A DNA stretch of 64,000 nucleotides from Proteiniborus sp. DW1 (GTDB lineage Bacteria; Bacillota; Clostridia; Tissierellales; Proteiniboraceae), in contig NZ_FMDO01000013.1 of the NCBI RefSeq assembly GCF_900095305.1, forward strand, positions 109,077-173,076, given 5' to 3'. Shown here piece by piece: positions 1 to 9,335 of the stretch; the stretch's first letter is position 1, and every line of letters begins with the position of its first letter. Made by a program: the position numbers and the translations under genes. The notes under the pieces are model-generated. The model was not told the DNA's origin. It worked only from the letters and a program-made list of their open reading frames with translations, and ran no database searches.

Positions 1-1
1 T

Positions 2-3000
2 TACAAGGCAGCAGAATTCTTTCTTCCAGGAGTAGACTTTGTCCTAGACATAGGTGGACAAGATATGAAGAGCTTAAAGATTCATGATGGTGTAATAGAT
101 TCTATTATGCTCAATGAAGCATGTTCTTCTGGTTGCGGTTCATTCATAGAAACCTTTGCAAACTCACTTAATATGGAGGTTAAGGACTTTGCGAAAGCTG
201 GCTTAAGCTCTAAGAATCCTGTAGATTTAGGAACTCGTTGTACAGTATTTATGAATTCGAAGGTTAAGCAGGCCCAAAAAGAAGGTGCTGATGTTAGTGA
301 TATATCGGCAGGAATATCTATTTCTGTAATCAAGAACGCACTATACAAGGTTATTAGGCTTAGAAGTGTTGAGGAGCTTGGGGAGAAAATAGTGGTTCAA
401 GGTGGAACCTTCTACAATGAAGCAGTCTTAAGGGCTATGGAAATTATAGTGGATCGAGAAGTAGTTAGACCTGACATAGCAGGAATAATGGGAGCCTTTG
501 GAGCTGCGATAGTTGCAAAGGAAAAATATAGGGAAGGCTATGAAACTAAACTACTAATGAAGGATGAATTAAAGGACTTCACGTCGGAGATATCAATGAG
601 ACGATGTGGATTATGTGGCAACAATTGCCTGTTAACAATAAATCATTTTTCTGATGGTCGTGAGTATATATCAGGAAATAGGTGTGAAAGAGGAGCAGGT
701 ATTGAAAAAGTAGAAAATGACATACCTAATCTTTATGAATATAAATACAAGAGACTCTTTAGCCACTATAAGCCTTTAAAGGTTGAAGAAGCAAAAAGAG
801 GTACTATTGGTATACCTAGAGTATTAAATATATATGAGGATTATCCTTTCTGGTTTACATTCTTTACGGAGCTAGGATATAGAGTAGTATTGTCAGGTCG
901 CTCCTCTAAAAAGATTTATGAACTGGGAATGGAGACTATACCATCAGAATCAGTATGCTATCCTGGTAAGATGGTCCATGGACATGTTATTGATTTATTG
1001 AAGAAGGGAATTAAGAAGATTTTCTATCCTTGTATAGCTCATAATGTAATTGAGGACGAAACAGCAGGTAATCACTATAATTGTCCTATAGTTACATCTT
1101 ATCCAGAGACTATAAATGCAAATATAGAAGAGTTAAGAGAAGATGAAATTACATTCTATCACCCATTTTTACCTATAGATGATTCAAATAGACTTAAGAA
1201 AAGGATATATGAAAAGTTGGCTAAAGAAGGACTAAGCAAAAGTGAAATTTCTAATGCTGTAGATAAGGCATATATGGAGCTAGAAAAATACAAAGCAGAT
1301 GTTAGGAAAAAAGGCGAAGAAGCAATTGCCTATATAGAGAGGAATAATATAAAAGGTATACTATTGGCTGGTCGTCCATACCATATTGACCCAGAGATAA
1401 ACCACGGAATACCAGAGATGATTAAATCCTATGGATTTGCAGTTATTTCAGAGGATTCAATATGTCATTTAGCAGAGGTAGAGAGACCTATTAGAGTTGT
1501 AGATCAATGGGTATATCATTCAAGAATGTATAGAGCGGCCACATATGTAGCCAAGCGGAATGACATAGAGCTAGTTCAGCTAAACTCATTTGGCTGTGGA
1601 TTAGACGCTGTAACTACTGACCAAGTACAGGAAATACTAGAGCGGTTCGGTAAAATTTATACTGTAATTAAGATAGATGAAATAAATAATCTAGGTGCTG
1701 TTAGGATACGTATACGTTCCCTAATGGCAGCCATAGCAGAAAGAGAAAAGCGAAACTTTGAGCCAGTAGAGCTTTATGGCATTCAAAAAAGAGTTATTTT
1801 CACAGAGAAAATGAAGAAAACCCACACTATTCTGTCTCCGCAGATGTCGCCTATACATTTTCAGTTTTTACAAACTGGATTTAGGAAAGCCGGATATAAT
1901 ATTGAAATATTGCCATCAGTAGATAAAAAAGCCATAGATGAGGGGCTTAGATATGTTCACAATGATGCTTGTTATCCTTCCATTATAACCGTAGGACAGA
2001 TAATGGAGGCTTTGAAGTCTGGGAAATATGACTTAAACAATACTTCAGTTATCATATCCCAAACAGGAGGAGGATGTAGAGCTACAAACTACATTGCCTT
2101 TATAAGAAAGGCCCTAAAAGATGCAGGTATGGGGCATGTGCCTGTTATATCACTTAATGCTGGAGGACTTGAAAAGAATCCAGGATTTAAAGTAACCATA
2201 CCTATACTAAACAACCTACTTATGGGGATGATTTACGGAGATTTACTCATGAGAGTTCTCTATAAAGTAAGACCTTATGAAAAAGTGCCTGGCTCTGCAA
2301 ATAAGCTGTATGAGTACTGGGTAGAAAAATGTAAGGATGCTTTGGAAAATGGCACTAGAAAAGACTTCATAAGAAATATTTATGGTATAGTAGAGGATTT
2401 TGACAGCCTTGAAATCCATGAGGATATGATTAAACCAAAGGTGGGAGTAGTAGGAGAGATACTAGTCAAATTCCATCCTACTGCTAATAATGATATAGTA
2501 GGCATATTAGAATCAGAAGGTGCAGAAGCAGTAGTGCCAGATTTAACTGACTTCTTTTTATATACTGCATTTAACAGCAAGACAAAGTATAGAGAATTAT
2601 CTGGCTCATATAAGGGCTCATTATTTGCAGGAGTTGCAATAGAAGCAATTGAATATTATAGAAAAGATATGAAAAAGGCATTAGCAAATAGTAAAAGATT
2701 TACACCGCCTGTATCTATAGAAGAACTGGCAGAAGGAGCTGAAAAACACTTATCTTTATGTAATCAAACTGGTGAAGGTTGGTTCTTAACTGCAGAAATG
2801 GTAGAGCTTATAAATAGTGGAGTACCTAATATAGTGTGCTTACAGCCATTTGCCTGTCTTCCTAATCATATTACTGGAAAAGGCATGATAAAAGAGCTAA
2901 GAAGAGCTTATCCTGAATCCAACATAGCAGCCATTGACTATGACCCAGGTGCTAGTGAGGTCAATCAGCTTAATCGTATTAAACTTATGTTATCTGTAGC

Positions 3001-3067
3001 TTTTAAAAACCTTGAAAAAGAAATAGAATTAAAAGGGCATCAGCAAGAAGCGGCTTTAACACATTAA
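2..3067 (+). CDS. 2-hydroxyacyl-CoA dehydratase activase/component fusion protein, 5'-truncated by window edge
   Basis: The reading frame is open from base 2, and the residues before the first ATG (65) fit the family (a DIGGQD motif), so the gene starts before the window. About 1020 residues are visible; full-length relatives have roughly 1400. In order: the end of a BadF/BadG/HgdC-type ATPase domain with the ACSSGCGSF cysteine motif, a Cys-rich link (CGLCGNNC), a DUF2229-like region with [14 protein letters not shown] and a YPGK..H motif, and a dehydratase-subunit-like C-terminal half. Known family members couple ATP hydrolysis to injecting a low-potential electron into 2-hydroxyacyl-CoA dehydratases or benzoyl-CoA reductases through [4Fe-4S] clusters. 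The substrate of these giant fusions is not established. An oxygen-sensitive enzyme of this kind points to an anaerobe. Confidence 0.85.
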   Translation, partial: YKAAEFFLPGVDFVLDIGGQDMKSLKIHDGVIDSIMLNEACSSGCGSFIETFANSLNMEVKDFAKAGLSSKNPVDLGTRCTVFMNSKVKQAQKEGADVSDISAGISISVIKNALYKVIRLRSVEELGEKIVVQGGTFYNEAVLRAMEIIVDREVVRPDIAGIMGAFGAAIVAKEKYREGYETKLLMKDELKDFTSEISMRRCGLCGNNCLLTINHFSDGREYISGNRCERGAGIEKVENDIPNLYEYKYKRLFSHYKPLKVEEAKRGTIGIPRVLNIYEDYPFWFTFFTELGYRVVLSGRSSKKIYELGMETIPSESVCYPGKMVHGHVIDLLKKGIKKIFYPCIAHNVIEDETAGNHYNCPIVTSYPETINANIEELREDEITFYHPFLPIDDSNRLKKRIYEKLAKEGLSKSEISNAVDKAYMELEKYKADVRKKGEEAIAYIERNNIKGILLAGRPYHIDPEINHGIPEMIKSYGFAVISEDSICHLAEVERPIRVVDQWVYHSRMYRAATYVAKRNDIELVQLNSFGCGLDAVTTDQVQEILERFGKIYTVIKIDEINNLGAVRIRIRSLMAAIAEREKRNFEPVELYGIQKRVIFTEKMKKTHTILSPQMSPIHFQFLQTGFRKAGYNIEILPSVDKKAIDEGLRYVHNDACYPSIITVGQIMEALKSGKYDLNNTSVIISQTGGGCRATNYIAFIRKALKDAGMGHVPVISLNAGGLEKNPGFKVTIPILNNLLMGMIYGDLLMRVLYKVRPYEKVPGSANKLYEYWVEKCKDALENGTRKDFIRNIYGIVEDFDSLEIHEDMIKPKVGVVGEILVKFHPTANNDIVGILESEGAEAVVPDLTDFFLYTAFNSKTKYRELSGSYKGSLFAGVAIEAIEYYRKDMKKALANSKRFTPPVSIEELAEGAEKHLSLCNQTGEGWFLTAEMVELINSGVPNIVCLQPFACLPNHITGKGMIKELRRAYPESNIAAIDYDPGASEVNQLNRIKLMLSVAFKNLEKEIELKGHQQEAALTH

Positions 3068-3072
3068 GATAA

Positions 3073-3099
3073 GGCTAGAAAGGAAAAAACTTTCTAGCC
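3073..3099. terminator. Hairpin between convergent genes
   Basis: A 10-bp perfect stem (GGCTAGAAAG with CTTTCTAGCC) and a 7-base A-rich loop follow the dehydratase-activase stop. There is no T-run on the + strand, so termination strength is uncertain. The loop reads as a T-tract inside the hairpin on the other strand. Confidence 0.5.
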
Positions 3100-3148
3100 C
3101 TAACATATCATCTAGAGTCTATCTAAATGAAATTTGGATTGTTCACTT

Positions 3149-3895
3149 TTATTTTGGTTTACTAATAAATAATTCTACAATGATATTACCATATCTATTA
3201 CTGTTCTGTGTGCCGATGCCTATATGAGTATAATTTGGATTTAGAATGTTTTTTCCATGACCTTCAGAATTCATTAGAGCTTGATGAGCGCTTTCAACAG
3301 AAGGGTTACCTGCTAGGTTTTCACCAGCGTGTAAATATTTGATGCCATGACTTTTTAACATATCAAAAGGGCTTCCGTAAGTAGGTGAGTTATGACTGAA
3401 ATAATTATTGTCCACCATATCTTTAGCCTTTATTCTAGCTACCCTAGCAACATCCATATCTACAGTTAGAGGCTGAAGGTTTGCTTTTTGTCTTTCTTGG
3501 TTTACTAGATTTACCATTTGCTGTTCTTCAGCTGTTAATCTAACTACACCTTGTATTGGAGTATCTTTAACATCGTCTATTACAGGCTCTACATCATTTT
3601 CTGATACTGTTCCTATTTGATTATGTTTTGTTTTTACGACATACCAATCTCCTGATTTACCTACCGTATTAAGCAAGGTCCCTTTATCAACTCTTTGTAT
3701 TACATCAGATTCAGTATCAGTACCGTTTCTTATCTCACAATTATCTACTGTGGTTCTAACAGTTTTAACAGTATTCATGCCATCTATTGAAGATTGGTTT
3801 CTTAGCATTTCCTCAGTGCCTGGTCTTTGTGGCTGCCTAGCGCATGAAACCGTCAATAACAAGCAAAGAATTACGAGAGATATTTTTTTAAGCAT
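3149..3895 (-). CDS. SH3 + CAP-domain (SCP/YkwD-like) extracellular lipoprotein
   Basis: This 248-residue protein starts at the ATG at 3895, which has a GGAGGTG site just upstream; an in-frame start 32 codons earlier has no such site. Residues 1-18 form a signal peptide ending in a cysteine (LLTVSC), so a lipoprotein is likely although the lipobox is not ideal. About residues 50-105 look like a bacterial SH3 domain. Residues ~118-245 are a CAP domain with the NQERQKA, YFSHNSP, AGENLA and HGKNILNPNYTHIGIG motifs. Bacterial CAP proteins such as YkwD are secreted or spore-associated; their activity is mostly unknown. It is convergent with the upstream gene and probably monocistronic. Confidence 0.85.
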   Translation of the reverse strand: MLKKISLVILCLLLTVSCARQPQRPGTEEMLRNQSSIDGMNTVKTVRTTVDNCEIRNGTDTESDVIQRVDKGTLLNTVGKSGDWYVVKTKHNQIGTVSENDVEPVIDDVKDTPIQGVVRLTAEEQQMVNLVNQERQKANLQPLTVDMDVARVARIKAKDMVDNNYFSHNSPTYGSPFDMLKSHGIKYLHAGENLAGNPSVESAHQALMNSEGHGKNILNPNYTHIGIGTQNSNRYGNIIVELFISKPK

Positions 3896-4124
3896 TTTAG
3901 CACCTCCATTGTTATTATTAGAAATTAAATTTAAATATATAATTGGTAAAGGTTTCCTAATCAATCTATTTATAAGCTTTAATATAATCATTTTGAAGAA
4001 CTATAGTATAATTGATAATCAAAGGAAAATAAACTCTCAATATAATAGCGCTACAAATTACCTTAATAATTAGTTACAATTTATCGAATATATATTGATG
4101 CCCATATAGAAAAGAGGTGACTTG

Positions 4125-4832
4125 ATGTTTTTTAAGAGTTCTCTTGAAGATAGAGTAGAGAAAGCAAAAAAAAATACAGATGAAATGAACAAACTTATAG
4201 AAGAGTACAAGCCTTTTATAGCAAGTACAATTCAAAAAAGAACTGGACGGTTTTTAGAATATGGTCGTGATGACGAGCTGACTATTGGGATGCTAGCATT
4301 TAAAGAATCCATAGAATCTTTTAATAAGAATAAAGGGAAGTTCTTAAGCTTTGCAAAACATGTCATTAATTTAAGAATGATAGATTACTATAGAAAAACA
4401 AAAAAAGATGGCAAAGTTATTTCCTTAGAAATGATTAGCCAACAGCATGATGGAAGTACTATTGATATAGGAGCAGCAAGAGCATTGGAAGAATATGAGA
4501 AAGAAAAGGAAAATGAATCTATAAAACTTGAAATCTTTCAATATAAAAATGAACTGAATAATTGGCAAATTGATTTTTCTGATTTAGTAAAGGTATCTCC
4601 AAAGCAGGAGAAGCTAAGAAGTCTTTACAAAGAGGTTGCAAGATTAATAATGGAAAATGAAGAGCTACTTAATATGTTGTTAGATAAAAAAAGATTGCCG
4701 ATAAAAGAAATTGAAAATCTAACAGGAATACATCGAAAAAAGCTTGAAAGAGGTCGAACATATATAATATCACTAATAATAGTGATGAAGGGGGATTACC
4801 CTTACCTAAAGGAATATATAAACTGGAGGTGA
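4125..4832 (+). CDS. sigI: RNA polymerase sigma factor SigI
   Basis: This 235-residue protein of the sigma-I group carries the conserved region-2-like block (YGRDDELTIGMLAFKESI, FLSFAKHVINLRMIDYYRK). The C-terminal part (KEIENLTGIHRKKLERGRTYI) is a DNA-binding helix set. The ATG at 4125 is preferred over the in-frame TTG at 4122 because AGAGGTG at 4113-4119 is better spaced from it. The stop overlaps the ribosome binding site of the next gene, an RsgI-type anti-sigma factor, so the two are translationally coupled. In Bacillus SigI answers heat; in cellulolytic clostridia SigI/RsgI pairs sense extracellular polysaccharide. Here the partner has no recognisable sugar-binding domain. Confidence 0.93.
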   Translation: MFFKSSLEDRVEKAKKNTDEMNKLIEEYKPFIASTIQKRTGRFLEYGRDDELTIGMLAFKESIESFNKNKGKFLSFAKHVINLRMIDYYRKTKKDGKVISLEMISQQHDGSTIDIGAARALEEYEKEKENESIKLEIFQYKNELNNWQIDFSDLVKVSPKQEKLRSLYKEVARLIMENEELLNMLLDKKRLPIKEIENLTGIHRKKLERGRTYIISLIIVMKGDYPYLKEYINWR

Positions 4833-4836
4833 GACT

Positions 4837-5913
4837 TTGCGAGGGATAGTAATGGAAAAAGATAAAAATAGACTTATTATAATGACTACTGATGGTCAAT
4901 TTTTAGAAATAAAGAACTATATTAATCCAGTAGAAATTGGACAAGAGATAGAAGTTAAAAGTAGCTTTAATCATAAACTTGGAGTATTCAGGAGAGTTGC
5001 CTCCATAGCAGCCGCGATTATTTTATTTTTGTCAGGTGGATACGGCGTATTTGGATATCATACTGTCTACGGTTATGTAGATGTGGATATCAATCCGAGG
5101 GTAGAGTTGTCATATAATCTATATAAAAGAGTTATTGGAATAAAAGGACTTAATGAAGATGGAGAAAGTATTCTGACGCATGTCAAGGATTATAAAAACA
5201 AACCTATTGAAGTAGTAGTAAACAAAGTTATAGATAGTGCCATTAGAGAAAATTACATTAAAGAAAATAGCGAAAATGCAGTACTTGTTACTATAGCAGA
5301 AAGCAAAAATGAAATTGATGATAATAAAATATTAGAGGAAATAAATACTCACATAAAGGATTCTTCAATTGAAGCTGAGGTAGTAGTTATAAAAAGCGAC
5401 AAGAAATCCTACGAAGAAACCAAACAAGATAGCACATCTCCTGGAAAGGCTAAGTTAATAGAAAAAGCAGTAAATGAAAACAAAAACATAGAACCAAGTG
5501 AGATTAAGGATAAGTCAATTAAAGAAATATTGAATATTATGAAAGAAAGTAAAAAAGAGAGTAAAGAAGAAGACAAGAAATTAGATAAAGAAATTAAAAA
5601 CATTGAAAAAGAGAAGAGAGAAATAGAAAAAAACATTAGAAAAATGGAAAAGAAAAAAGAGAATAGATCAAATGATAATAAAGATAAAAAAAGGCTAGAA
5701 GACAGAAAAAACAATAGAAAAGGAAATATAAGTAATGATAAGGTAAAAGGAAATACGGAAAGTAAAAAAAGTAAAGATAACAATTCAAGTGGCGATTTCA
5801 ATAATAGTTCAAAGAATAAGAGCAAGGATAATAATAAACAGGATAAGGCTAACAAGGACAAAAATAATAAATCTAAAGAAACGCAGAGAAAAAATAATGG
5901 GAAGAACGATTAA
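4837..5913 (+). CDS. rsgI: RsgI-family membrane anti-sigma factor with lysine-rich extracellular tail
   Basis: A 358-residue protein read from a TTG at 4837 just after GGAGGTGAG; the N-terminal GIVMEKD...TTDGQFLEIK matches the RsgI N-domain, which supports this start over the ATG at 4852. Residues 1-50 are the cytoplasmic SigI-binding domain and ~53-72 one membrane helix. Residues 74-190 contain the conserved YGYVDVDINPRVELSYN segment found just outside the membrane in this family. The remaining ~150 residues are Lys/Asn/Glu/Ser-rich, predicted coiled coil then disordered, instead of a carbohydrate-binding or enzyme domain. A possible role of the tail is contact with anionic wall polymers; that is inference. 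The gene ends at a terminator at 5946-5974. Confidence 0.92.
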   Translation: MRGIVMEKDKNRLIIMTTDGQFLEIKNYINPVEIGQEIEVKSSFNHKLGVFRRVASIAAAIILFLSGGYGVFGYHTVYGYVDVDINPRVELSYNLYKRVIGIKGLNEDGESILTHVKDYKNKPIEVVVNKVIDSAIRENYIKENSENAVLVTIAESKNEIDDNKILEEINTHIKDSSIEAEVVVIKSDKKSYEETKQDSTSPGKAKLIEKAVNENKNIEPSEIKDKSIKEILNIMKESKKESKEEDKKLDKEIKNIEKEKREIEKNIRKMEKKKENRSNDNKDKKRLEDRKNNRKGNISNDKVKGNTESKKSKDNNSSGDFNNSSKNKSKDNNKQDKANKDKNNKSKETQRKNNGKND

Positions 5914-5945
5914 AGAAATAATCCAAAAAAATAATCACATAAACT

Positions 5946-5974
5946 AAGCCCTTGCACTAAGCTAGGGCTTTTTT
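5946..5974 (+). terminator. Rho-independent terminator of sigI-rsgI
   Basis: A 7-bp stem (AAGCCCT with AGGGCTT) with an 11-base loop is followed by TTTTTT, 33 bases after the rsgI stop. Confidence 0.85.
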
Positions 5975-5978
5975 CACG

Positions 5979-6190
5979 GTGCACCCAGCATGGGCGTAAG
6001 CTAGTGGGTGAAAGTCCGATATTGAACAAAATCGTAACTAACCAAAGACTGATTAATTACGGTTTTAAAAGTTTATCTTCACATTATGAAAAATTCAGAC
6101 TATCTTAATGAACTGCCGTATAGCGGACGGTACGTACGGTGGTGTGAGAGGACGGTAAATAAAATAATTATTTACCTCCTACTCGATTTA
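5979..6190 (+). mobile_element. Group II intron remnant (5' end joined to domains V/VI, no reverse transcriptase)
   Basis: The left end (GTGCACCCAGCATGGGCGTA, followed by a GTGGGTGAAAGTCC-like segment) resembles the start of bacterial group II introns. About 6110-6146 resembles domain V (CTGCCGTATAGCGGACGGT then ACGTACGGTGGT), and 6152-6190 resembles domain VI with the CCTCCTACTCGAT end. Only about 212 bases lie between the ends, so most of domains I-IV and the maturase gene are missing. The domain V triad position appears to read TGC instead of AGC/CGC, so activity is unlikely. It lies directly after the rsgI terminator in the + direction, a common place for class C-like introns. Exact borders are estimates. 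Confidence 0.7.
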
Positions 6191-6211
6191 ATATGCGGAC
6201 TGTATCATTCG

Positions 6212-6310
6212 CTAAAACATTGAAATAATGATTAAGAGTACCACAATAGACACCACAATGGCAATAACACTATACAATACCTTTCTTCTTATGAAAAAAA
6301 TTCTTGCCAT
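6212..6310 (-). CDS. Small membrane peptide, 32 aa
   Basis: ATG at 6310 has a good site (GGGGTGATATT) and opens a 32-residue frame ending in TAG. The peptide has a positively charged start (MARIFFIRRK) and one ~20-residue hydrophobic helix of Val/Ile/Leu. The start resembles the N-terminal anchors of clostridial CwlD or polysaccharide-deacetylase proteins, so it may be a decayed 5' end of such a gene or a genuine single-span microprotein. It faces the intron scar. Confidence 0.5.
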   Translation of the reverse strand: MARIFFIRRKVLYSVIAIVVSIVVLLIIISMF

Positions 6311-6501
6311 AATATCACCCCTTGAATATATTTCTAAGTTAGGGTATAGTATTCCATATTATAATCTATTTGTAAGAGTAAAGATATATTCATAAAACCT
6401 ATACTGTAGGATACATTAAATTTTGTTATATGGTATATATTTACAGACTATGACAACTATAATATAATAATTATTAAGTTATATTATTTGGAGGTGTTCA
6501 T

Positions 6502-7353
6502 ATGAAAATTAGGATTTTAACAGATAGTGCAAGTGATTTATCAGATGAATTAACTAAAAAGTTTGGAATAGATGTATTACCTCTTTCGGTTTTCTTAGGA
6601 GATATAGAATATAAAGATGGTGAAACGATAGAACCAAAGGAGCTTTATGATAATATGAGGGCCGGAAAAGTGTATAAAACATCACAAGTAGCCCCTCAAG
6701 AATTCAAAAAAAAGTTTGAGGAATATGCAAAGAATAATGAATCCTGTATATATATAGGATTTTCGTCAGAATTATCAGGTACATATCAATCTTCTACCAT
6801 AGCTAAGGAAGAAATACTAGAAGAATATCCTAATTTTGATATAACCTTAATAGATACTAAATGTGCTTCGGGAGGTTTTGGATTAGTCGTATTAAAGGCA
6901 GCCCAAATGGTTATGGAAGGAGCCTCAAAAGAGGATATAGTCAAGGCAACTGAATTTTATGCTAAACACATGGAACATATCTTTACAGTTGATGACCTAG
7001 AATACCTCTTTAGGGGAGGAAGAGTAAGTAGAACTGCAGCAGTTTTAGGTTCACTATTAAATATTAAGCCTATATTGCATGTAGACAATGGGAGACTGGT
7101 ACCATTAGAAAAAGTAAGAGGTAGAAACAAGGTCATAAAAAGAATGATGGATATAATCGAAGAAAGAGGAGTAAGATTAAGTGAGCAAACCATAGGTATG
7201 ACTCATGGTGATGACTTAGATATAGCTTTAAAGGCTAAGAAAATGATGGAAGAAAGATTTGGCTGTAAGGACTTTATAATAAGAGACGTAGGATGTGCTG
7301 TGGGAGCCCATTCAGGACCAGGGACGTTAGCAATTTTTTTCCTAAATAAATAA
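6502..7353 (+). CDS. DegV family fatty-acid-binding protein
   Basis: This 283-residue protein has the usual DegV length and motifs: N-terminal ILTDSASDL, the SQVAPQEF segment, GFSSELSGTYQSS, and ending in VGCAVGAHSGPGTLAIFFLNK. DegV/FakB proteins bind long-chain fatty acids and present them to the fatty acid kinase FakA for phospholipid synthesis; no FakA gene is seen here. GGAGGTG lies 6 bases before the ATG. It has its own leader and is probably transcribed alone. Confidence 0.92.
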   Translation: MKIRILTDSASDLSDELTKKFGIDVLPLSVFLGDIEYKDGETIEPKELYDNMRAGKVYKTSQVAPQEFKKKFEEYAKNNESCIYIGFSSELSGTYQSSTIAKEEILEEYPNFDITLIDTKCASGGFGLVVLKAAQMVMEGASKEDIVKATEFYAKHMEHIFTVDDLEYLFRGGRVSRTAAVLGSLLNIKPILHVDNGRLVPLEKVRGRNKVIKRMMDIIEERGVRLSEQTIGMTHGDDLDIALKAKKMMEERFGCKDFIIRDVGCAVGAHSGPGTLAIFFLNK

Positions 7354-7372
7354 ACTGAAGATATTTTTAAGT

Positions 7373-7424
7373 AAAGCTTCCTGTACGCTATAAAAAACAT
7401 AGTATAATATAGGAAGCTTTTAGA
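7373..7424 (+). terminator. Possible terminator after the DegV gene
   Basis: A 10-bp stem (AAAGCTTCCT with AGGAAGCTTT) closes a 28-base loop and is followed by a short T-rich stretch. The long loop makes this a moderate call. Confidence 0.45.
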
Positions 7425-7576
7425 TTATCGCTAGGGAATAGATTCTACTCAATAATGGAAAGAGGGTAATTTTATATGCAAATACTATATAAAACATGGT
7501 ATACTATGGCTATATAGTTAAGACATAACCTATAAGGAAAGAGGATGTAGTACTTTAAATTGAAGGAGGTCATTAA

Positions 7577-8227
7577 TTGCCAAAAAAAACATTCTTCAAT
7601 CTACCAAAAGAAAAGATAGATAAGATTATTAAAGTGAGTATAGATGAATTTACGGAATATTCATATGAAAATGCAAGTATTAATAGAATAGTTGAAAGAG
7701 CAGAAATAGCTAAGGGAAGCTTTTATCAGTATTTTAATGATAAGTTAGATTTGTACAGCTACATAGTAGGAAAAGCAGAAGATAGAAGGAAGGCATATAT
7801 TTTAGAGTCTAGTAAAGGACAGGCTTTTCTTAGTTTTTACAGTTCATTAAGGAATATTTTTCTTGCAGAAATGAAATTTTTCATGGAGCTGCCAAAGCTT
7901 GCAACCATATCTCTAGATTTTAGAGAATCACGAGACATGGATTTAAAGAGAGAAGTTCTAAAGCATACTGTTGATACAACTAATATGTTTGAGGATTTGA
8001 TATTAAAGGGCATAGATAATATGGATATAGATGATAGCATAAACTCTAAGCTTTATGCTTATTTACTTGAGGCATTAAATATTTCAGTATTAGAATACTA
8101 TATTTACGAAGTTAATTTAGATTATAATAAAACTCTTGATTATATAGATAACATTGTTGCATTTCTGAAAAATGGAGTTAAAGTAAAGAAAAAAGCAATA
8201 AGAAACTTTGAAGACAGGTTTTATTAG
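7577..8227 (+). CDS. TetR/AcrR family transcriptional regulator
   Basis: 216 residues from a TTG start at 7577, six bases after AAGGAGGT. Residues ~10-60 form a TetR helix-turn-helix (ASINRIVERAEIAKGSFYQYFNDKLDLY), with the typical F-Y-Y/F-F recognition helix. The remaining all-helical ligand domain is not diagnostic. It is 14 bases upstream of a GNAT gene, so the two are probably co-transcribed; no efflux pump is adjacent, and the ligand cannot be guessed. Confidence 0.9.
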   Translation: MPKKTFFNLPKEKIDKIIKVSIDEFTEYSYENASINRIVERAEIAKGSFYQYFNDKLDLYSYIVGKAEDRRKAYILESSKGQAFLSFYSSLRNIFLAEMKFFMELPKLATISLDFRESRDMDLKREVLKHTVDTTNMFEDLILKGIDNMDIDDSINSKLYAYLLEALNISVLEYYIYEVNLDYNKTLDYIDNIVAFLKNGVKVKKKAIRNFEDRFY

Positions 8228-8241
8228 ATGGAGGGAAGATT

Positions 8242-8772
8242 ATGTTCATAGGTAAAAAAGTAAAGCTTAGAGGATTGAAAATGGAAGATGTAGAACCTGC
8301 ATATCAGTATATGTGTGACCCAGAAGTCTTACTTAATATAAGTCCAGGGATACCATATCCTATGACATTGGAAAGAGAGAAACAATGGTTTGAAAGCCAG
8401 ATAGCCATGAAGGATACGTACAATTTTGCAATAGAAGATATAGAAACAGGTTTATATATAGGAGGCTGTGGGATAAATAAAGTTGACTGGAAAAATCGGG
8501 TAGCTACAGTTGGAATTTACATTGGGGATAAGGACTTTAGGGGAAAAGGCTATGGTACAGAAGCCATGAAACTCCTAATTGATTTCATATTTAACGAGAT
8601 GAACATTAATAGAATTCAGCTTTTTGTATTTTCTTTCAATGAAAGAGCCATAAGATCATATAAAAAGGTCGGGTTTATAGAGGAAGGCATATTAAAACAA
8701 TCAGTATTTAGAAATGGTAGATACTATGATGAGATAGTCATGAGTATATTGAAGGAAAATTATGTAAGATAG
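8242..8772 (+). CDS. GNAT family N-acetyltransferase (RimJ/RimL-like)
   Basis: This 176-residue protein has the acetyl-CoA-binding motif A at residues 100-109 (RGKGYGTEAM) and the C-terminal FNERAIRSYKKVGFIEEG block typical of RimL/SpeG-type acetyltransferases. The acceptor could be a protein N-terminus, an amino acid or a polyamine. It follows the TetR gene by 14 bases and has GGAGGGAAGAT before the ATG. Confidence 0.88.
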   Translation: MFIGKKVKLRGLKMEDVEPAYQYMCDPEVLLNISPGIPYPMTLEREKQWFESQIAMKDTYNFAIEDIETGLYIGGCGINKVDWKNRVATVGIYIGDKDFRGKGYGTEAMKLLIDFIFNEMNINRIQLFVFSFNERAIRSYKKVGFIEEGILKQSVFRNGRYYDEIVMSILKENYVR

Positions 8773-9335
8773 CGTGGAACAAACGTTAAAGACTCTGACC
8801 AAATAGAGTTTTTTACTTTTGCACTGACACTTTTAAGCAAAGTGTAATAAATAACAATTTATTGTTAAATATTGTTAGCTGGATTTGAGCTGTTTAATGT
8901 TACAGAATTTATTGACTATTCAATAAAAGTGTTGTATTATAAAAAAACACGATATAATCAGATTATAAATATTAAAAATCAACTGTATATTTTGAATATT
9001 ACAATTTTATTACACGTAAAAATGTTTAAAATTCAACATTGCTAGACAAACTATAAAAAAACAAGTTGAAATATTCTGTATTATATATTAGAATATAGAA
9101 AAGCCTAACTAACATAGCAAATAGGCTTATGCTAGGTAACAAAAAATTTATTTACTATGATAATTAGTTGGTAGATAGTATTTTTTTTATTTAGGGAAAT
9201 ATATCCATTAAATTATTTTATATAAGACAAGCATTAAATTACTACTCAGTACATATTAATAGATTTTAAGAGAGATATGATTTATCATATCTGCTTTTAA
9301 AATAAATAATAATCAATTAAGGGGGAAGAAAAATA
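8773..9335. other. Long A+T-rich intergenic region
   Basis: 563 bases with no supportable gene on either strand. At 8792-8814 there is a weak terminator-like hairpin (ACTCT with AGAGT, then TTTTTT) for the GNAT gene. At ~9103-9129 there is a 7-bp stem (AAGCCTA with TAGGCTT) without a T-run. The rest is very A+T-rich and presumably includes the promoter of the ABC transporter operon; several TATAAT-like boxes prevent a firm call. Confidence 0.5.

Noticed and set aside
4122..4124. TTG start for sigI
   Set aside because: Only two bases from the AGAGGTG site; the ATG at 4125 is better spaced.
5409..5861. Long minus-strand frame, Leu/Ser/Phe-rich, within rsgI
   Set aside because: It is the complement of the lysine-rich repeat tail of rsgI, with no binding site and low-complexity product.
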